A stretch of DNA of 64,000 nt from Sphingobium sp. (GCA_023266575.1 JAHFPV010000001.1:462645-526644); one strand, 5' to 3'; positions 1 to 9,351 are shown, numbered from the stretch's first letter. Made by a program: numbers and translations. Notes: generated by a model from the letters alone, not told the origin.

Positions 1-361
1 CATAGGGCGGGTCCATGAAAATGAGGTCCAATGGCTTGGGCGCGGACCCCAGCGATAGCACGCTCGACGCCCGGATATCGGGCTTGATGCCCAGTCGCTC
101 CGCATTCGCACGGATCGAATCGATCGCCGGCTTGTCCTGCTCGACGAACAGGCAGGAGGCCGCGCCGCGCGACAGCGCCTCAAACCCCAACGCCCCGGAC
201 CCGGCAAAGAAGTCGCCCACGGCTAGTCCCTCGAACGATCCGATCCGGCTGACCAGCATCGAAAACAGCGTCTCGCGGGTCCGGTCGGCGGTCGGTCGGG
301 TCGCGTCACCCTTCGGCGCGGTCAGCGGGCGACCGCGCCATTGGCCCGATATGATCCTCAT
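1..361 (-). CDS. rsmD: 16S rRNA (guanine(966)-N2)-methyltransferase RsmD, 3' end outside window
   Basis: Translating the minus strand from the ATG at 361 gives a protein that opens MRIISGQWRGRPL, the usual RsmD start. It carries the SAM-binding motif GDFFAGSGALGFEALSRGA at about residues 48-66 and reaches the catalytic DPPY motif just before the window edge, so the C-terminal part is missing. RsmD methylates G966 of 16S rRNA during 30S assembly. The start codon overlaps the stop of the upstream pseudouridine synthase gene by four bases (ATGA), which suggests the two rRNA-modification genes are translationally coupled. Family assignment is firm from the two motifs. Confidence 0.93.
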   Translation of the reverse strand, partial: MRIISGQWRGRPLTAPKGDATRPTADRTRETLFSMLVSRIGSFEGLAVGDFFAGSGALGFEALSRGAASCLFVEQDKPAIDSIRANAERLGIKPDIRASSVLSLGSAPKPLDLIFMDPPY

Positions 362-1371
362 TTGCTGTCCTTCAGGCTGGCCTTGAACTGGACCAGGTCA
401 TGCTGGCGTATTTCCTCGACCGCGCCGGGCGGCAGATCGCCCAGCAGGAACGGACCATAGCTGGTGCGGATCAGCCGGTTGACCTGCAACCCCAGATGTT
501 CCAGCACCCGCCGCACTTCGCGGTTCTTGCCCTCGGTCAGCGTCATCTCGATCCACTGGTTGCGCCCGGTGCGCCGCTCCAGATTGGCCTCGATCGGGCC
601 ATAGCGGACGCCCTCAATCTCGATCCCGTCGAACAGATCCTCCAGCTGCTGCTGGCTCACCTCCCCAAAGGCGCGCGCCCGGTAAGTGCGCGGCACCCCG
701 GATGAGGGCAATTCCATCTGCCGTTTGAACCCGCCATCGGTGGTCAGCAGCAACAGCCCTTCGGTCGTCATGTCCAGCCGCCCGATCGGCATGACACGCG
801 GTAGATCGGCGGGCAGCTTGTCATAGATGGTCGGCCGCCCGGCGGGATCGCGCTCGGTCGTCAGGAAGCCGGAAGGCTTGTGGAACAGGAACAGCCGGGC
901 AGGGGGCGGCGCGGCAATCGCCACGCCATCCACCGCCACGCCATAGAGCGAGGCTAGCAAGGTCGCAGGCGTCTCAACCGCCACGCCATTCAGCGTCACG
1001 CGCCCTTCCTCGATCATCCGCTCGACCTCACGGCGGGACGCCACCCCGGCCCGCGCCAGCAGCTTGGCGATACGCTGCGGCTCGCCCTTGCCATCGCTGG
1101 TTGCGGCGGCGCGCGCGGGGTGCGGGTTGGCGGGCGTCTTGACCCCGGCACCCGGCTTCTTGAAACCGGGCTTGCGGCCCCATGGCTTGGCGCTGGCGGC
1201 GGGACCGGCCCTGGCTTCGCCCGGCTTGCCAAAGCGAGGCTTGCCGTCCGGCGTCCGACCCGGCCTACCCGCACCGGGGCCGGAGGGGCGTTTCGGGCCG
1301 CCGGGGCCAGCCCTGCGGGGCGGTCCAGATTTTTTCGGCGGTTCCAAGGGCGGCTTCCTTTTCGTGGGCAC
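358..1371 (-). CDS. rRNA pseudouridine synthase, RsuA/RluB family
   Basis: The protein (337 residues from the start chosen here) has a low-complexity N-terminus of about 100 residues rich in Pro, Lys, Gly and Ala. An S4 RNA-binding domain follows (RIAKLLARAGVASRREVER) and then the pseudouridine synthase domain with catalytic Asp in PIGRLDMTTEGLLLLT. The C-terminal EGKNREVRRVLEHLGLQVNRL matches RluB/RsuA enzymes. The reading frame stays open to 1626, but I prefer the GTG at 1371: a GGAAGG Shine-Dalgarno lies four bases upstream, the preceding residues look non-coding, and a longer form would run into the divergent response regulator gene. The family is sure; RluB versus RluE/RsuA specificity is not resolved. 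Confidence 0.9.
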   Translation of the reverse strand: MPTKRKPPLEPPKKSGPPRRAGPGGPKRPSGPGAGRPGRTPDGKPRFGKPGEARAGPAASAKPWGRKPGFKKPGAGVKTPANPHPARAAATSDGKGEPQRIAKLLARAGVASRREVERMIEEGRVTLNGVAVETPATLLASLYGVAVDGVAIAAPPPARLFLFHKPSGFLTTERDPAGRPTIYDKLPADLPRVMPIGRLDMTTEGLLLLTTDGGFKRQMELPSSGVPRTYRARAFGEVSQQQLEDLFDGIEIEGVRYGPIEANLERRTGRNQWIEMTLTEGKNREVRRVLEHLGLQVNRLIRTSYGPFLLGDLPPGAVEEIRQHDLVQFKASLKDSK

Positions 1372-1522
1372 TGGCCCTTCCCATATGACAGGAAAGCCAG
1401 CAACAGGCTGAACGGTGCCGCCCCGGCGCTTGGATGAGGGCGGTGTGGCATCCGCCCCGCAACCCGGCGCGGGGGCGCGGCGTTTGATCGGTGGGCATGG
1501 CGGAAACAGGGCGGATCGGCAA

Positions 1523-1981
1523 ATGTTTTTCGGGTTGGTGAAGGGCGAAGGCGCGCGCACCGGACGTTGCAAGGCGATCCGCACCGTGCTGGTGGTGGAG
1601 GATGAACCCCTCGTCGCCTTCGACAATGAACATGCGCTCGAACAGGCCGGCTACCGCATCGCCGCGACCGTGGACGATTACAGCCACGCTATCGCCGTCA
1701 TCGACGGCGGCGGGGTCGATCTGGTGATCGCCGACGTGAGCCTGAAGGGCGACCGCAGCGGCATCGACGTCGCCCGCCATGCCGCGACCAAGGGACTGCC
1801 GGTGCTGTTCGTCACCGGTGCCTGCCCGATCGACGCCCGTGCGCTGGCACTCGGCTGCCTCGCCAAACCCTATGCCCCGCGTGATCTGGTCGCGGCGATC
1901 GGCGTGATCGACGCCCTGCTGCGCGGCGCCCGCCGCCCACGCCTGCCCGTCGGCCTCACCCTGTTCGACACGGCCGATTGA
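1523..1981 (+). CDS. Single-domain response regulator
   Basis: A stand-alone receiver (REC) domain of about 152 residues with no output domain. TVLVVEDEPLVA supplies the acidic pair, LVIADVSLKG the phospho-acceptor Asp, LFVTG the switch Thr and CLAKPY the conserved Lys. Such CheY-like proteins carry phosphate within a phosphorelay or bind a partner protein. No histidine kinase is adjacent. The frame is open upstream to 1415, but the ATG at 1523 follows a purine-rich GGCGGATCGG and avoids overlap with the divergent pseudouridine synthase gene. The partner is unknown. Confidence 0.85.
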   Translation: MFFGLVKGEGARTGRCKAIRTVLVVEDEPLVAFDNEHALEQAGYRIAATVDDYSHAIAVIDGGGVDLVIADVSLKGDRSGIDVARHAATKGLPVLFVTGACPIDARALALGCLAKPYAPRDLVAAIGVIDALLRGARRPRLPVGLTLFDTAD

Positions 1982-2057
1982 TCCCACAAGGCTTGCCAGC
2001 ACCGCATCAGGCCATATGGTGGCGCGCAACAGACGCCTTCGGGGAACGCGCACCATC

Positions 2058-3383
2058 ATGACCGACGCCACAACCGGCACGAACAGCTGGCTTAATGCGG
2101 TAAAGCCCTATGCTCAGAAAGCCCCGCTGGCGGCCTTCTTCCTGGGCGTGTCGTCGGGCTTTCCCTTCGCGATGATCGGCGCGACACTGACGACGCGCCT
2201 CGCGCAGGACGGCATCGACAAGAAAGCCGTCACCGCCTTCACCCTGGCTTTCCTCGTCTATAATCTCAAATGGCTTTGGGCCTGGGTGGTCGATGGCGTC
2301 CGCTTGCCCGTGATCGGTCGACTGGGCCAGCGTGTCTCCTGGCTGCTCCTGGCAGGCGTGCTGGTGATGGCGGCGGTCGCCAATCTGGCATTGGTCGATC
2401 CTACCAGCAGCCTGATCCAGACCGCCTATGCCGCCATATTGGTCGGGATTGCGGGCGCGACCTTCGACATTGTGATCGACGCCTATCGCATCGAGCTATT
2501 GAAGCCCGAACAGCTGGGCGTCGGGTCGGGCATGTCCCAATATGGCTGGCGCATCGGATCTGTCGCGGCGGGCGCGCTGGCGCTGGTGCTGGCGGCGCGG
2601 ATCGGCTGGGAAGGCGCCTATCTCGCCTGCGCCATCTTCGCCTTGCCCGCCATGCTGACCGGCCTGCTTCTGGGCGAACCGGAACGCCATCGCGACCCGC
2701 TCGCACGGCGCGGACTGGGCGAAGTCTGGCAGTCGATCGCCGGACCATTGGTGGAATTTTTCCAGCGCAAGGGCGCGCTGCTCGTGCTGCTGTTCATCCT
2801 GCTGCACAAGATCGGCGACACGCTGGCGAACCTCACCTTCCGCCTGCTGTTCGACGATATGGGCTATAGCAATGACGAGATCGCCATTTACGACATCGGC
2901 ATCGGCTTCTGGGCCTATCTGATCGGCATCTTCGTTGGCGGCATTCTGTACGCCCGGATCGGCATGAAGCGATCGGTGCTGCTCAGCCTGATCCTGATGG
3001 GCGTATCGAACTTCGCCTTTGCGGCACTGGCGGCGCTGGGGAAGAGCAATTGGGGCATGGCCGGCGCGATCGGGTTCGAGAATTTCGCCAGCGGCATCGG
3101 CGGCGTCACCGTCGTCGCCTATTTCTCCGCCCTGTGCGACCTGCGCTTCACCGCCACCCAATATGCGCTGATCTCTGCCGCCGCCAGCATCGTTGGCCGT
3201 TTCCTGACCGGGACGACGGCGGGCGGGCTGATCGAGCAATTCGGCTATGTCGATTTCTACCTGCTCACCACGGCGGCGGCAGTGCCGGGCATCATCCTGT
3301 TCTGGCTGATGATGCGCGCTGGCCTGATCGACGCCAGCGTCGGCAGCGCCGCGACCGATCCGGGCGATCACCCCTCGCCATAA
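2058..3383 (+). CDS. AmpG-like MFS transporter (PAT family)
   Basis: A polytopic membrane protein of 441 residues with about 12 hydrophobic segments. The N-terminus (PLAAFFLGVSSGFPFAMIGA) and the Asp-containing segments FDIVIDAYRIELL and LTFRLLFDDMGYS are typical of AmpG/PAT-family carriers. In other bacteria AmpG imports anhydro-muropeptides from the periplasm for cell-wall recycling. No ampD or ampR is next to it, so the substrate is inferred only from family. The start at 2058 (MTDATTGTNSW) was chosen over the upstream in-frame codon at 2016 because the extra residues are polar and unlike the family. Its 3' end overlaps the convergent gene at 3368 by 16 bases. Confidence 0.85.
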   Translation: MTDATTGTNSWLNAVKPYAQKAPLAAFFLGVSSGFPFAMIGATLTTRLAQDGIDKKAVTAFTLAFLVYNLKWLWAWVVDGVRLPVIGRLGQRVSWLLLAGVLVMAAVANLALVDPTSSLIQTAYAAILVGIAGATFDIVIDAYRIELLKPEQLGVGSGMSQYGWRIGSVAAGALALVLAARIGWEGAYLACAIFALPAMLTGLLLGEPERHRDPLARRGLGEVWQSIAGPLVEFFQRKGALLVLLFILLHKIGDTLANLTFRLLFDDMGYSNDEIAIYDIGIGFWAYLIGIFVGGILYARIGMKRSVLLSLILMGVSNFAFAALAALGKSNWGMAGAIGFENFASGIGGVTVVAYFSALCDLRFTATQYALISAAASIVGRFLTGTTAGGLIEQFGYVDFYLLTTAAAVPGIILFWLMMRAGLIDASVGSAATDPGDHPSP

Positions 3384-3811
3384 AGTTCAAGCGGTCGGCC
3401 CAGGTCAGCATGGGCCTGCGCCACCGCCTGCAAGCAGGTCAGCGCGCCCAGCGCATGATCATTGCCCAGCAACCGGCTCACCTGCGCGTAGGCCGCGCTG
3501 GGATCGCTCAGCGCGTCGCCGGTCGCCTGCATCATCAGTGCCTCGTCCGCCGTCATCCGTGCGCAGCAGCAGGGCGCAACCAAGATCTTGCGGCTCGACG
3601 CCCGCGCCAGTTCCAGCATCATCGCCCGCATCAGCACCAGCGGCCGGCGATAGCTGCGCCCGAACGCACCCAGCATAGCATTGGCGGCATGGGCGTCATT
3701 GACGCCCGCACTTGCCATCCGCCGCATCACGAACAGGAACAGCCGGTTGCCATAGCCCGACGGCATCGGCCGGGGCAGGTCGTCGAGGGAGGAAGTCTCT
3801 CCATGTGCCAT
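3368..3811 (-). CDS. Conserved hypothetical protein, possibly DUF6628
   Basis: A 147-residue soluble protein without a signal peptide or membrane segment. It has a notable Cys cluster (APCCCARMT at about residues 79-87) and an all-alpha look. The general layout resembles a small sphingomonad family that I recall as DUF6628, but I cannot confirm the match without a search. It is convergent with the AmpG-like gene and separated by about 70 bases from the start of the folC gene region upstream on the same strand's left side. Function unknown; the CCC cluster could bind metal or be redox active, which is speculation. Confidence 0.65.
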   Translation of the reverse strand: MAHGETSSLDDLPRPMPSGYGNRLFLFVMRRMASAGVNDAHAANAMLGAFGRSYRRPLVLMRAMMLELARASSRKILVAPCCCARMTADEALMMQATGDALSDPSAAYAQVSRLLGNDHALGALTCLQAVAQAHADLGRPLELYGEG

Positions 3812-3879
3812 GATGTTACGCCTTCTGCGGTGGTCTGGTTTCCGCAGGTTAGGCTATTGCGAGTCAATCGCAAGTAGAA

Positions 3880-5202
3880 TCAGTCAGGCAGTTGATCGTT
3901 CAGCCGCAAAATTTCACCCGCCAGATAGAGCGAACCGCCGATCAACAGCTTGGGCGCCGGTTCTCCCAACGCCGCAATGGCGCGGATTGCACTGGTCGGT
4001 TCGTCATGCGCGGTGCAGCCGATGCCCCAGCGCGTCGCGATCGCCGCGAATCGATCAGCCTCATGATGCTCATGCCCCGGCACCGGCAGGGCGTGGATAT
4101 GCGCGATCCGCCCGGCGAAGGGCGACAGGAACGCATCGACATCCTTGTTGGCAAGCATCCCGATCATCAGCTGGAGCTTCTGTCCCTCCAGCCGATCACT
4201 CGTGAAGAAGGCGCTGATCGCCTCACCCGCACCGGCATTATGCCCGCCGTCGAGCCAGGCGGTTGTCGCATCGGGCAGGGGCGCGAGCAGGGGGCCATGG
4301 TCGAGCCGCTGGAGCCGCGCGGGCCAATGCGCCCACAGCGGCGCAGCCTTGAGCGCGGCTTCGGACAACGGCACCGCATTCTGATGCCGCAACATCGCAA
4401 AAGCCAGCGCCGCATTCTGCACCTGATGCGCCCCCGCCAGCCGGGGCAGCGGCGTGTCGAGCCGCCCTTGCTCATCGCGATAATGCAGCCGGTCGCGATA
4501 GGCCGCCGCGTCCCAGCCATCGCCCTGACCGATCCAGCTGGTCCGCGCACGGGCTACTGCGTCCATCATCACCGGAAACAGCGATTCGGCGTAGCGCTGG
4601 GTGACCAGCGGCGCGCCCGGCTTGGCGATCCCTGCCTTCTCCGCCGCAATGGCGGCCAGCGTGTCGCCCAGAAACGCCTGATGGTCGATGCCCAGTTGCG
4701 CGATGCCGCATACCACCGGATTGGCAATGACATTGGTGGCGTCCAGCCGTCCGCCAAGACCAACCTCTATGATGCAGGCATCAGCGGGATGTTCGGCAAA
4801 GGCCAGGAACGCGGCGGCTGTCGTGACCTCAAAGAAACTCGCGTCAACGCCCTCGGCAATATCCAGCACCCGCTCCAGATAGCGCGCTAGCGCATCGTCG
4901 CTGATCAACTGGCCCGCCACCCGGATACGCTCGTTGAAACGCACCAAATGGGGCGAGGTAAAGACATGGACGCTTTTGCCATCTGCTTCCATCGCCGCGC
5001 GCAGGAAGGCGCAGGTCGAACCCTTGCCGTTGGTCCCCGCGACATGAAACACCGGCGGCAGCGCACGGTGCGGATTGCCCAGCCGGTCCAGCAGCATGGT
5101 GATCCGCTCCAGCCCCAATATGTCGGCGCCGGGGGACAGCGACCACAGCCGGTCGAGTTGCGCCTGCACCGCAGGATGATCCGATACCGCGTGATCGGCC
5201 AT
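3880..5202 (-). CDS. folC: Bifunctional folylpolyglutamate synthase / dihydrofolate synthase
   Basis: A 440-residue Mur-ligase-fold protein. The P-loop VAGTNGKGSTCAFLRA lies at about residues 54-69. The SPHLVRFNERIRV segment, the carbamoylated-Lys region (GIDHQAFLGDT, EKAGI) and the C-terminal WLDGGHNAGAGEA are all FolC hallmarks. It adds L-Glu to dihydropteroate and then extends the polyglutamate tail of folates in the cytoplasm. It is the last gene of the leftward acyltransferase-trpF-trpB-DUF559-trpA-accD-folC run, 27 bases after accD. The accD-folC pairing is common in proteobacteria. Confidence 0.95.
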   Translation of the reverse strand: MADHAVSDHPAVQAQLDRLWSLSPGADILGLERITMLLDRLGNPHRALPPVFHVAGTNGKGSTCAFLRAAMEADGKSVHVFTSPHLVRFNERIRVAGQLISDDALARYLERVLDIAEGVDASFFEVTTAAAFLAFAEHPADACIIEVGLGGRLDATNVIANPVVCGIAQLGIDHQAFLGDTLAAIAAEKAGIAKPGAPLVTQRYAESLFPVMMDAVARARTSWIGQGDGWDAAAYRDRLHYRDEQGRLDTPLPRLAGAHQVQNAALAFAMLRHQNAVPLSEAALKAAPLWAHWPARLQRLDHGPLLAPLPDATTAWLDGGHNAGAGEAISAFFTSDRLEGQKLQLMIGMLANKDVDAFLSPFAGRIAHIHALPVPGHEHHEADRFAAIATRWGIGCTAHDEPTSAIRAIAALGEPAPKLLIGGSLYLAGEILRLNDQLPD

Positions 5203-5229
5203 GCGCCCCGTCCCCCTAAATGCGTGATG

Positions 5230-6081
5230 TCAGGCGGCGGCCCGTGGCGTCAGATAATCGATCACCCGCGCCAGCGTGTCGCGCAATTCGGCGCGATGCA
5301 CCACCATGTCGATCATGCCATGGTCGAGCAGATATTCGGCGCGCTGGAATCCTTCGGGCAGCTTTTCACGGATCGTGCTTTCGATCACCCGCTGTCCGGC
5401 AAAGCCGATCAGCGCATTGGGCTCGGAAATCTGAATGTCACCCAGCATCGCATAGCTGGCCGTCACGCCGCCGGTGGTCGGATCGGTCAAAACGACGATA
5501 TAGGGCAGGCCCGCTGCATGGAGCTTCTGGATCGCCACGGTCGCGCGCGGCATCTGCATGAGGGAAAGGATACCCTCCTGCATCCGCGCGCCGCCCGCCG
5601 CGGTGAAGATGACATAGGGGCATTTATGCGCGATCGCGTCATTGACGCCCTGGATGAAGGCCGCGCCCACGCCCATGCCCATGGACCCGCCCATGAAGGC
5701 GAAATTCTGCACGCCCATCACCAGCGGCACATCGTCGATCGCGCCTCGCGCATTGATCAGCGCGTCATGATCGCCGGTCGCAAGCCGTGCCGCCCTGATC
5801 CGGTCAGGGTAACGCTTGCTGTCGCGGAATTTGAGCGGGTCTTCCTGCACATGCGGGGTCGGCAGCAGGATGAAACCCGCGTCCAGGATATGCTCGAACC
5901 GCTCCGACGGCCCGATGCGGCCATGATGGTCGCACCGCGGGCAGACGGACAGATTTTCTTCCCATTCCTTGATGAAGATCATCTCCGAACAGGACGGGCA
6001 TTTGTGCCACAGCGTCTCGGCGGTTTGCTCCTTCTTGGCGATGAAGGGGATGGCCTTGCGAACGCGGTTTATCCAGCTCAT
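5230..6081 (-). CDS. accD: Acetyl-CoA carboxylase carboxyltransferase subunit beta
   Basis: 283 residues starting [14 protein letters not shown]. It has the four-cysteine zinc ribbon (CPSC ... CPRC, about residues 28-50) and then the carboxyltransferase domain with [11 protein letters not shown] and [16 protein letters not shown]. With AccA it transfers CO2 from carboxybiotin to acetyl-CoA, making malonyl-CoA for fatty acid synthesis. The open frame runs upstream to 6543, but the ATG at 6081 matches the family N-terminus and overlaps the trpA stop by four bases (ATGA), consistent with coupling. The trpA-accD-folC order is a known alphaproteobacterial arrangement. Confidence 0.96.
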   Translation of the reverse strand: MSWINRVRKAIPFIAKKEQTAETLWHKCPSCSEMIFIKEWEENLSVCPRCDHHGRIGPSERFEHILDAGFILLPTPHVQEDPLKFRDSKRYPDRIRAARLATGDHDALINARGAIDDVPLVMGVQNFAFMGGSMGMGVGAAFIQGVNDAIAHKCPYVIFTAAGGARMQEGILSLMQMPRATVAIQKLHAAGLPYIVVLTDPTTGGVTASYAMLGDIQISEPNALIGFAGQRVIESTIREKLPEGFQRAEYLLDHGMIDMVVHRAELRDTLARVIDYLTPRAAA

Positions 6082-6896
6082 GCGGCGGTTTCCCGTGAAT
6101 GGACGGTGAGCGCACCGCTCAGGGCGGCGACGAATTGCTGGACGAAGGGCGCGGCGGCATCGCCATGCGACCCGACCAGATCGACGATCGCGGAACCAAC
6201 GACGACGCCATCGGCAATGCGCCCGATCGCGGCGGCCTGTTCGGGCGTGCGAACGCCAAAGCCGACTGCGATGGGCAGGTCGGTTGCGGCCTTCAGCTTC
6301 TGGACCGCCAGTTCGATATTGGCCTGCGCGGCCTGCTGCTTGCCGGTGATCCCGGCGACCGAGACATAATAAAGGAAACCGGTCGCGCCATTCAGCACGG
6401 TCGGCAGACGGGAGGCGTCGGTCGTCGGTGTAGCGAGGCGAATGAGGTGAACGCCGGCGCCACGTAGCGCCGGGCCAAGCTCGGCATCTTCCTCCGGCGG
6501 CACGTCGACGCAGATGACGCCATCGACGCCTGCCGCCTTGCACTGGTCGGCAAACCAGTCGGACCCGCGCACCAGCATCGGATTGGCATAGCCCATCAGC
6601 ACCAGTGGCGTGTCAGGGTGGCGGGCGCGGAAATCGGTGGCAATCGCAAAGATATGCGCGGTTTTCGTGCCGGACCCCAGACTGCGCAGATTGGCCAGTT
6701 CGATCGCGGGACCATCGGCCATCGGATCGGTAAAGGGCATCCCCAGCTCGATAATGTCCGCGCCACCTTCAACCAGCGCGTCGAGAATGGCGGGGGTTGC
6801 CGCGACGGTCGGATCACCGGCGGTGACGAAAGTGATCAACGCCGCGCGGCCCTGCGCCTTGCAGGCCGCGAAGCGGGTGGCCATCCGGTCAGTCAT
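6078..6896 (-). CDS. trpA: Tryptophan synthase alpha subunit
   Basis: 272 residues of TIM-barrel TrpA. The catalytic Glu is in [20 protein letters not shown] and the catalytic Asp in the following DPMADG segment. [12 protein letters not shown] and [12 protein letters not shown] are further family blocks. It cleaves indole-3-glycerol phosphate to indole, which is channelled to TrpB. Its ATG overlaps the stop of the DUF559 gene by four bases, so translation now appears coupled to that inserted gene rather than directly to trpB, which lies about 440 bases upstream. Confidence 0.96.
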   Translation of the reverse strand: MTDRMATRFAACKAQGRAALITFVTAGDPTVAATPAILDALVEGGADIIELGMPFTDPMADGPAIELANLRSLGSGTKTAHIFAIATDFRARHPDTPLVLMGYANPMLVRGSDWFADQCKAAGVDGVICVDVPPEEDAELGPALRGAGVHLIRLATPTTDASRLPTVLNGATGFLYYVSVAGITGKQQAAQANIELAVQKLKAATDLPIAVGFGVRTPEQAAAIGRIADGVVVGSAIVDLVGSHGDAAAPFVQQFVAALSGALTVHSRETAA

Positions 6897-7273
6897 GCCC
6901 TCTCCCCTTCAGGGCAGAGGGTTGGGAGAGGGGCAAGGCCTGCCGTCTCCAAAATGCGCATAAGGACAGATTCCATGTTGGTCATCACATCTTGGTTCGT
7001 AAATCGCAGCACCCGATAGCCGCATTCGCGGAGAAAGGCACTGCGCCTTTCATCGTAAATTTCCTGATGCCCATGACTGTCTCCATCAATTTCGACCACC
7101 AGCATCGGATTTCTCACCGCAAAATCGACGATGAAGGGACCAATCACTTTTTGCCGTCGAAATTTCAGTCCGCCCAATCGTTCAGCCCGTAGTGCGAGCC
7201 ACAGTCGCTGTTCCGGTTCAGTGGGCGCTTTGCGCATGGTGCGGGCGTGCGCCGTCAGGACAGGGTCACGCAT
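6893..7273 (-). CDS. DUF559 (Vsr-like) endonuclease-domain protein inserted between trpB and trpA
   Basis: A 126-residue protein with the DUF559 pattern: TEPEQRLWLALRAERLGG, FRRQKVIGPFIVDFA, LVVEIDGDSHG and RVLRFTN. The D...EID/E arrangement resembles the PD-(D/E)XK-type core of the Vsr/MTH187 group, so a DNA endonuclease activity is predicted, not shown. The gene sits inside the trp operon on the same strand. Its last 14 codons ([14 protein letters not shown]) are encoded by a REP-like repeat, and an inverted copy of that repeat lies immediately upstream of its start. This suggests the gene and repeats arrived together. DUF559 assignment is confident; biological role is unknown. Confidence 0.88.
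   Translation of the reverse strand: MRDPVLTAHARTMRKAPTEPEQRLWLALRAERLGGLKFRRQKVIGPFIVDFAVRNPMLVVEIDGDSHGHQEIYDERRSAFLRECGYRVLRFTNQDVMTNMESVLMRILETAGLAPLPTLCPEGERA
6897..6933 (+). repeat. REP-like repeat, copy 1 (at the 3' end of the DUF559 gene)
   Basis: A 37-base element beginning GCCCTCTCCCCTTCAGGG and continuing into GAGGGTTGGGAGAGGGG. Its first half is itself a hairpin (CCCTCTCCCC / GGGCAGAGGG). It encodes the C-terminus of the DUF559 protein and abuts the trpA start codon. It matches copy 2 at 7277-7313 in opposite orientation at about 32 of 37 positions. Confidence 0.8.
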
Positions 7274-7276
7274 ATT

Positions 7277-7313
7277 CCCCCCTCCCGACCCTCCCCCCTA
7301 AAGGGGAGAGGGC
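7277..7313 (-). repeat. REP-like repeat, copy 2 (upstream of the DUF559 gene)
   Basis: Read on the minus strand this is GCCCTCTCCCCTTTAGGG followed by GGGAGGGTCGGGAGGGGG, a diverged copy of the element at 6897-6933 in inverted orientation. It lies between the trpB stop and the DUF559 start, four bases from the latter, so the pair brackets the DUF559 gene. Confidence 0.8.
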
Positions 7314-7333
7314 TTTGGAAGAGCGGCGGTTAT

Positions 7334-8575
7334 TCACATCTCGGCTCCCAGCGCATCGGCGACGGTGAAAATATCCTTGTCCCCACGGCCAGACAGGTTG
7401 ACGACGATGATCTTGTCCGCATCCATCGTCGGCGCAACCTGCTCCGCAGCGGCAATGGCATGGGCGGATTCAAGGGCAGGAATAATCCCCTCCAGCGCGG
7501 ACAGTTTCTGGAAACTGGCCAGCGCTTCATCGTCGGTGATCGGCATATATTGCACCCGGCCGATTTCATGCAGCCAGCTATGCTCCGGCCCGATGCCCGG
7601 ATAATCCAGTCCCGCCGAAATGCTGTGCGCCTCGGTAATCTGGCCGTCCTCATCCTGAAGCAGATAGGTGCGGTTGCCGTGCAAAATGCCCGACGCGCCG
7701 CCCGCCAGCGACGCCGCGTGCTTGCCGGTCAGCCCTTCGCCCGCCGCTTCGACGCCGATCATCGCGACGTCCGTGTCGTCCAGAAACGGGTGGAACATGC
7801 CGATGGCATTGGAGCCGCCGCCGACCGGCGCGATGAGCATATCGGGCAGCCGCCCTTCAGCCTCCATCATCTGGGTCTTGATTTCCTTGCCGATGATCGA
7901 CTGAAAATCGCGCACCAGTTCGGGGTAGGGGTGCGGGCCTGCCGCCGTGCCGATGATATAGAATGTGTCATGCACGTTCGACACCCAGTGGCGCAGCGCA
8001 TCGTTCATCGAATCTTTCAGCGTTGCCGAGCCGGACGTCACCGGAATGACCTCCGCCCCCAGCAGCTTCATGCGGAACACATTGGGCTTCTGCCGTTCGA
8101 CATCCTTGGCGCCCATGAAAATCTTGCATTCCATGCCGAACAAGGCGGCGACAGTGGCGGTCGCGACGCCATGCTGGCCAGCGCCAGTCTCCGCGATCAC
8201 CTTCTTCTTGCCCATGCGGCGGGCGAGCAGCGCCTGCCCGATGCAATTGTTGATCTTGTGCGCGCCGGTATGGTTCAACTCCTCGCGCTTGAGGTAGATC
8301 TTGGCGCCCTTGCCCGCTGGCGCGCCCTCGCGCAGCGCCTGCGTCAGCCGCGCCGCATAATATAGCGGGTTGGGGCGGCCGACATATTGCTTGAGGAGAT
8401 AATCATATTCCTCCTCAAACGCCGGATCGTCCTTCGCCGCGCGATAGACTTTTTCCAGTTCCAGGATCAGCGGCATCAATGTTTCGGCGACATAGCGGCC
8501 GCCAAACTGGCCGAAATGGCCACTGGCGTCCGGCTGGCTGCGCAGGCTGTTGGGCAAGCTAATGGTGTCGGTCAT
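7334..8575 (-). CDS. trpB: Tryptophan synthase beta subunit
   Basis: 413 residues of PLP-dependent TrpB. The cofactor Lys is in [19 protein letters not shown], the phosphate-binding loop is [10 protein letters not shown], and [14 protein letters not shown] is the catalytic Glu region. It condenses indole with L-serine to form tryptophan as an alpha2beta2 complex with TrpA. The gene lies downstream of trpF with about 100 bases between, and the C-terminus ends normally ([21 protein letters not shown]), so the DUF559 insertion did not truncate it. Confidence 0.97.
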   Translation of the reverse strand: MTDTISLPNSLRSQPDASGHFGQFGGRYVAETLMPLILELEKVYRAAKDDPAFEEEYDYLLKQYVGRPNPLYYAARLTQALREGAPAGKGAKIYLKREELNHTGAHKINNCIGQALLARRMGKKKVIAETGAGQHGVATATVAALFGMECKIFMGAKDVERQKPNVFRMKLLGAEVIPVTSGSATLKDSMNDALRHWVSNVHDTFYIIGTAAGPHPYPELVRDFQSIIGKEIKTQMMEAEGRLPDMLIAPVGGGSNAIGMFHPFLDDTDVAMIGVEAAGEGLTGKHAASLAGGASGILHGNRTYLLQDEDGQITEAHSISAGLDYPGIGPEHSWLHEIGRVQYMPITDDEALASFQKLSALEGIIPALESAHAIAAAEQVAPTMDADKIIVVNLSGRGDKDIFTVADALGAEM

Positions 8576-8674
8576 GATCGTTTCAGTCTCTTGGGTCTAA
8601 ATGGGCGTTCGCTTCGGATGGGGGAAGCGATCAGCGCCATCGTGTCCCGATGCGCGCGACAAGGGCGGGCGGCG

Positions 8675-9319
8675 TCAACATTGCGAAACCGCTTTGCAGA
8701 AGGTGATGATCTTGTCCATATCCTTGATGCCCGGCGCGCTTTCCACGCCCGACGAAACGTCGATCAGTGGCGCGCCGGTGATGCGGACAGCCTCGGCGAC
8801 ATTGTCCACCGACAGGCCACCCGAAAGACCCCATGGTCCCGGCACCGCCACGCCGCGCAGCAGCGTCCAGTCGAACCGCAGCCCCATGCCGCCGGGCAAT
8901 GCCGCGCCATCGGGCGTCTTGGCGTCGAACAGAAGCAGATCGACCGCGCCGGCATAGGCGCTGGCGGCGTCGATGTCCGCGCGGGTCTTGACCGAAATCG
9001 CCTTCCACACCGACAGGCCGAAACGATGGCGAATGGCGGCAGCCCGTTGCAGGCTTTCCTTGCCATGGAGTTGCAGCGCGGTCAGCGCACCGGTTGCGAC
9101 CAGTTCGTCCAGCATCTCGTCGGTTGGATCGACCACCACGCCGACCCGCTCGACATGAGCGGGGGCGATGGCGGCCAGCGCCCTGATCTGATCGGCATCG
9201 ACATGGCGCGGGCTTTTGGGAAAATGGACAAAGCCGATATGGCTCGCCCCCGCACGCACGGCGGCACCCACCGTGTCGGCGGTCGAAAGGCCGCAAATCT
9301 TGATCGCGAGTCGGGACAT
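8675..9319 (-). CDS. trpF: Phosphoribosylanthranilate isomerase
   Basis: 214 residues of TIM-barrel TrpF. The N-terminal IKICGLS holds the catalytic Cys, LLFDAKTP the catalytic Asp, and GPWGLSGGLSVDNV and DVSSGVESAPGIKD are the phosphate-binding loops. It catalyses the third step of tryptophan synthesis. I chose the ATG at 9319 (MSRLAIKICGL), because family members have the KICGL strand about six residues from the start. A GTG at 9355, overlapping the acyltransferase stop, is an alternative that would add 12 residues. Confidence 0.95.
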   Translation of the reverse strand: MSRLAIKICGLSTADTVGAAVRAGASHIGFVHFPKSPRHVDADQIRALAAIAPAHVERVGVVVDPTDEMLDELVATGALTALQLHGKESLQRAAAIRHRFGLSVWKAISVKTRADIDAASAYAGAVDLLLFDAKTPDGAALPGGMGLRFDWTLLRGVAVPGPWGLSGGLSVDNVAEAVRITGAPLIDVSSGVESAPGIKDMDKIITFCKAVSQC

Positions 9320-9351
9320 GGCAGAGGCTTTAGCCGCGATACCGCGCGAAG

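Noticed and set aside
15-386. Plus-strand open frame of 123 codons
   Set aside because: It is the complement of rsmD; the minus strand carries the RsmD motifs.
4948-6369. Plus-strand open frame of 473 codons across folC, accD and trpA
   Set aside because: It spans three genes on the other strand and has shadow-type composition.
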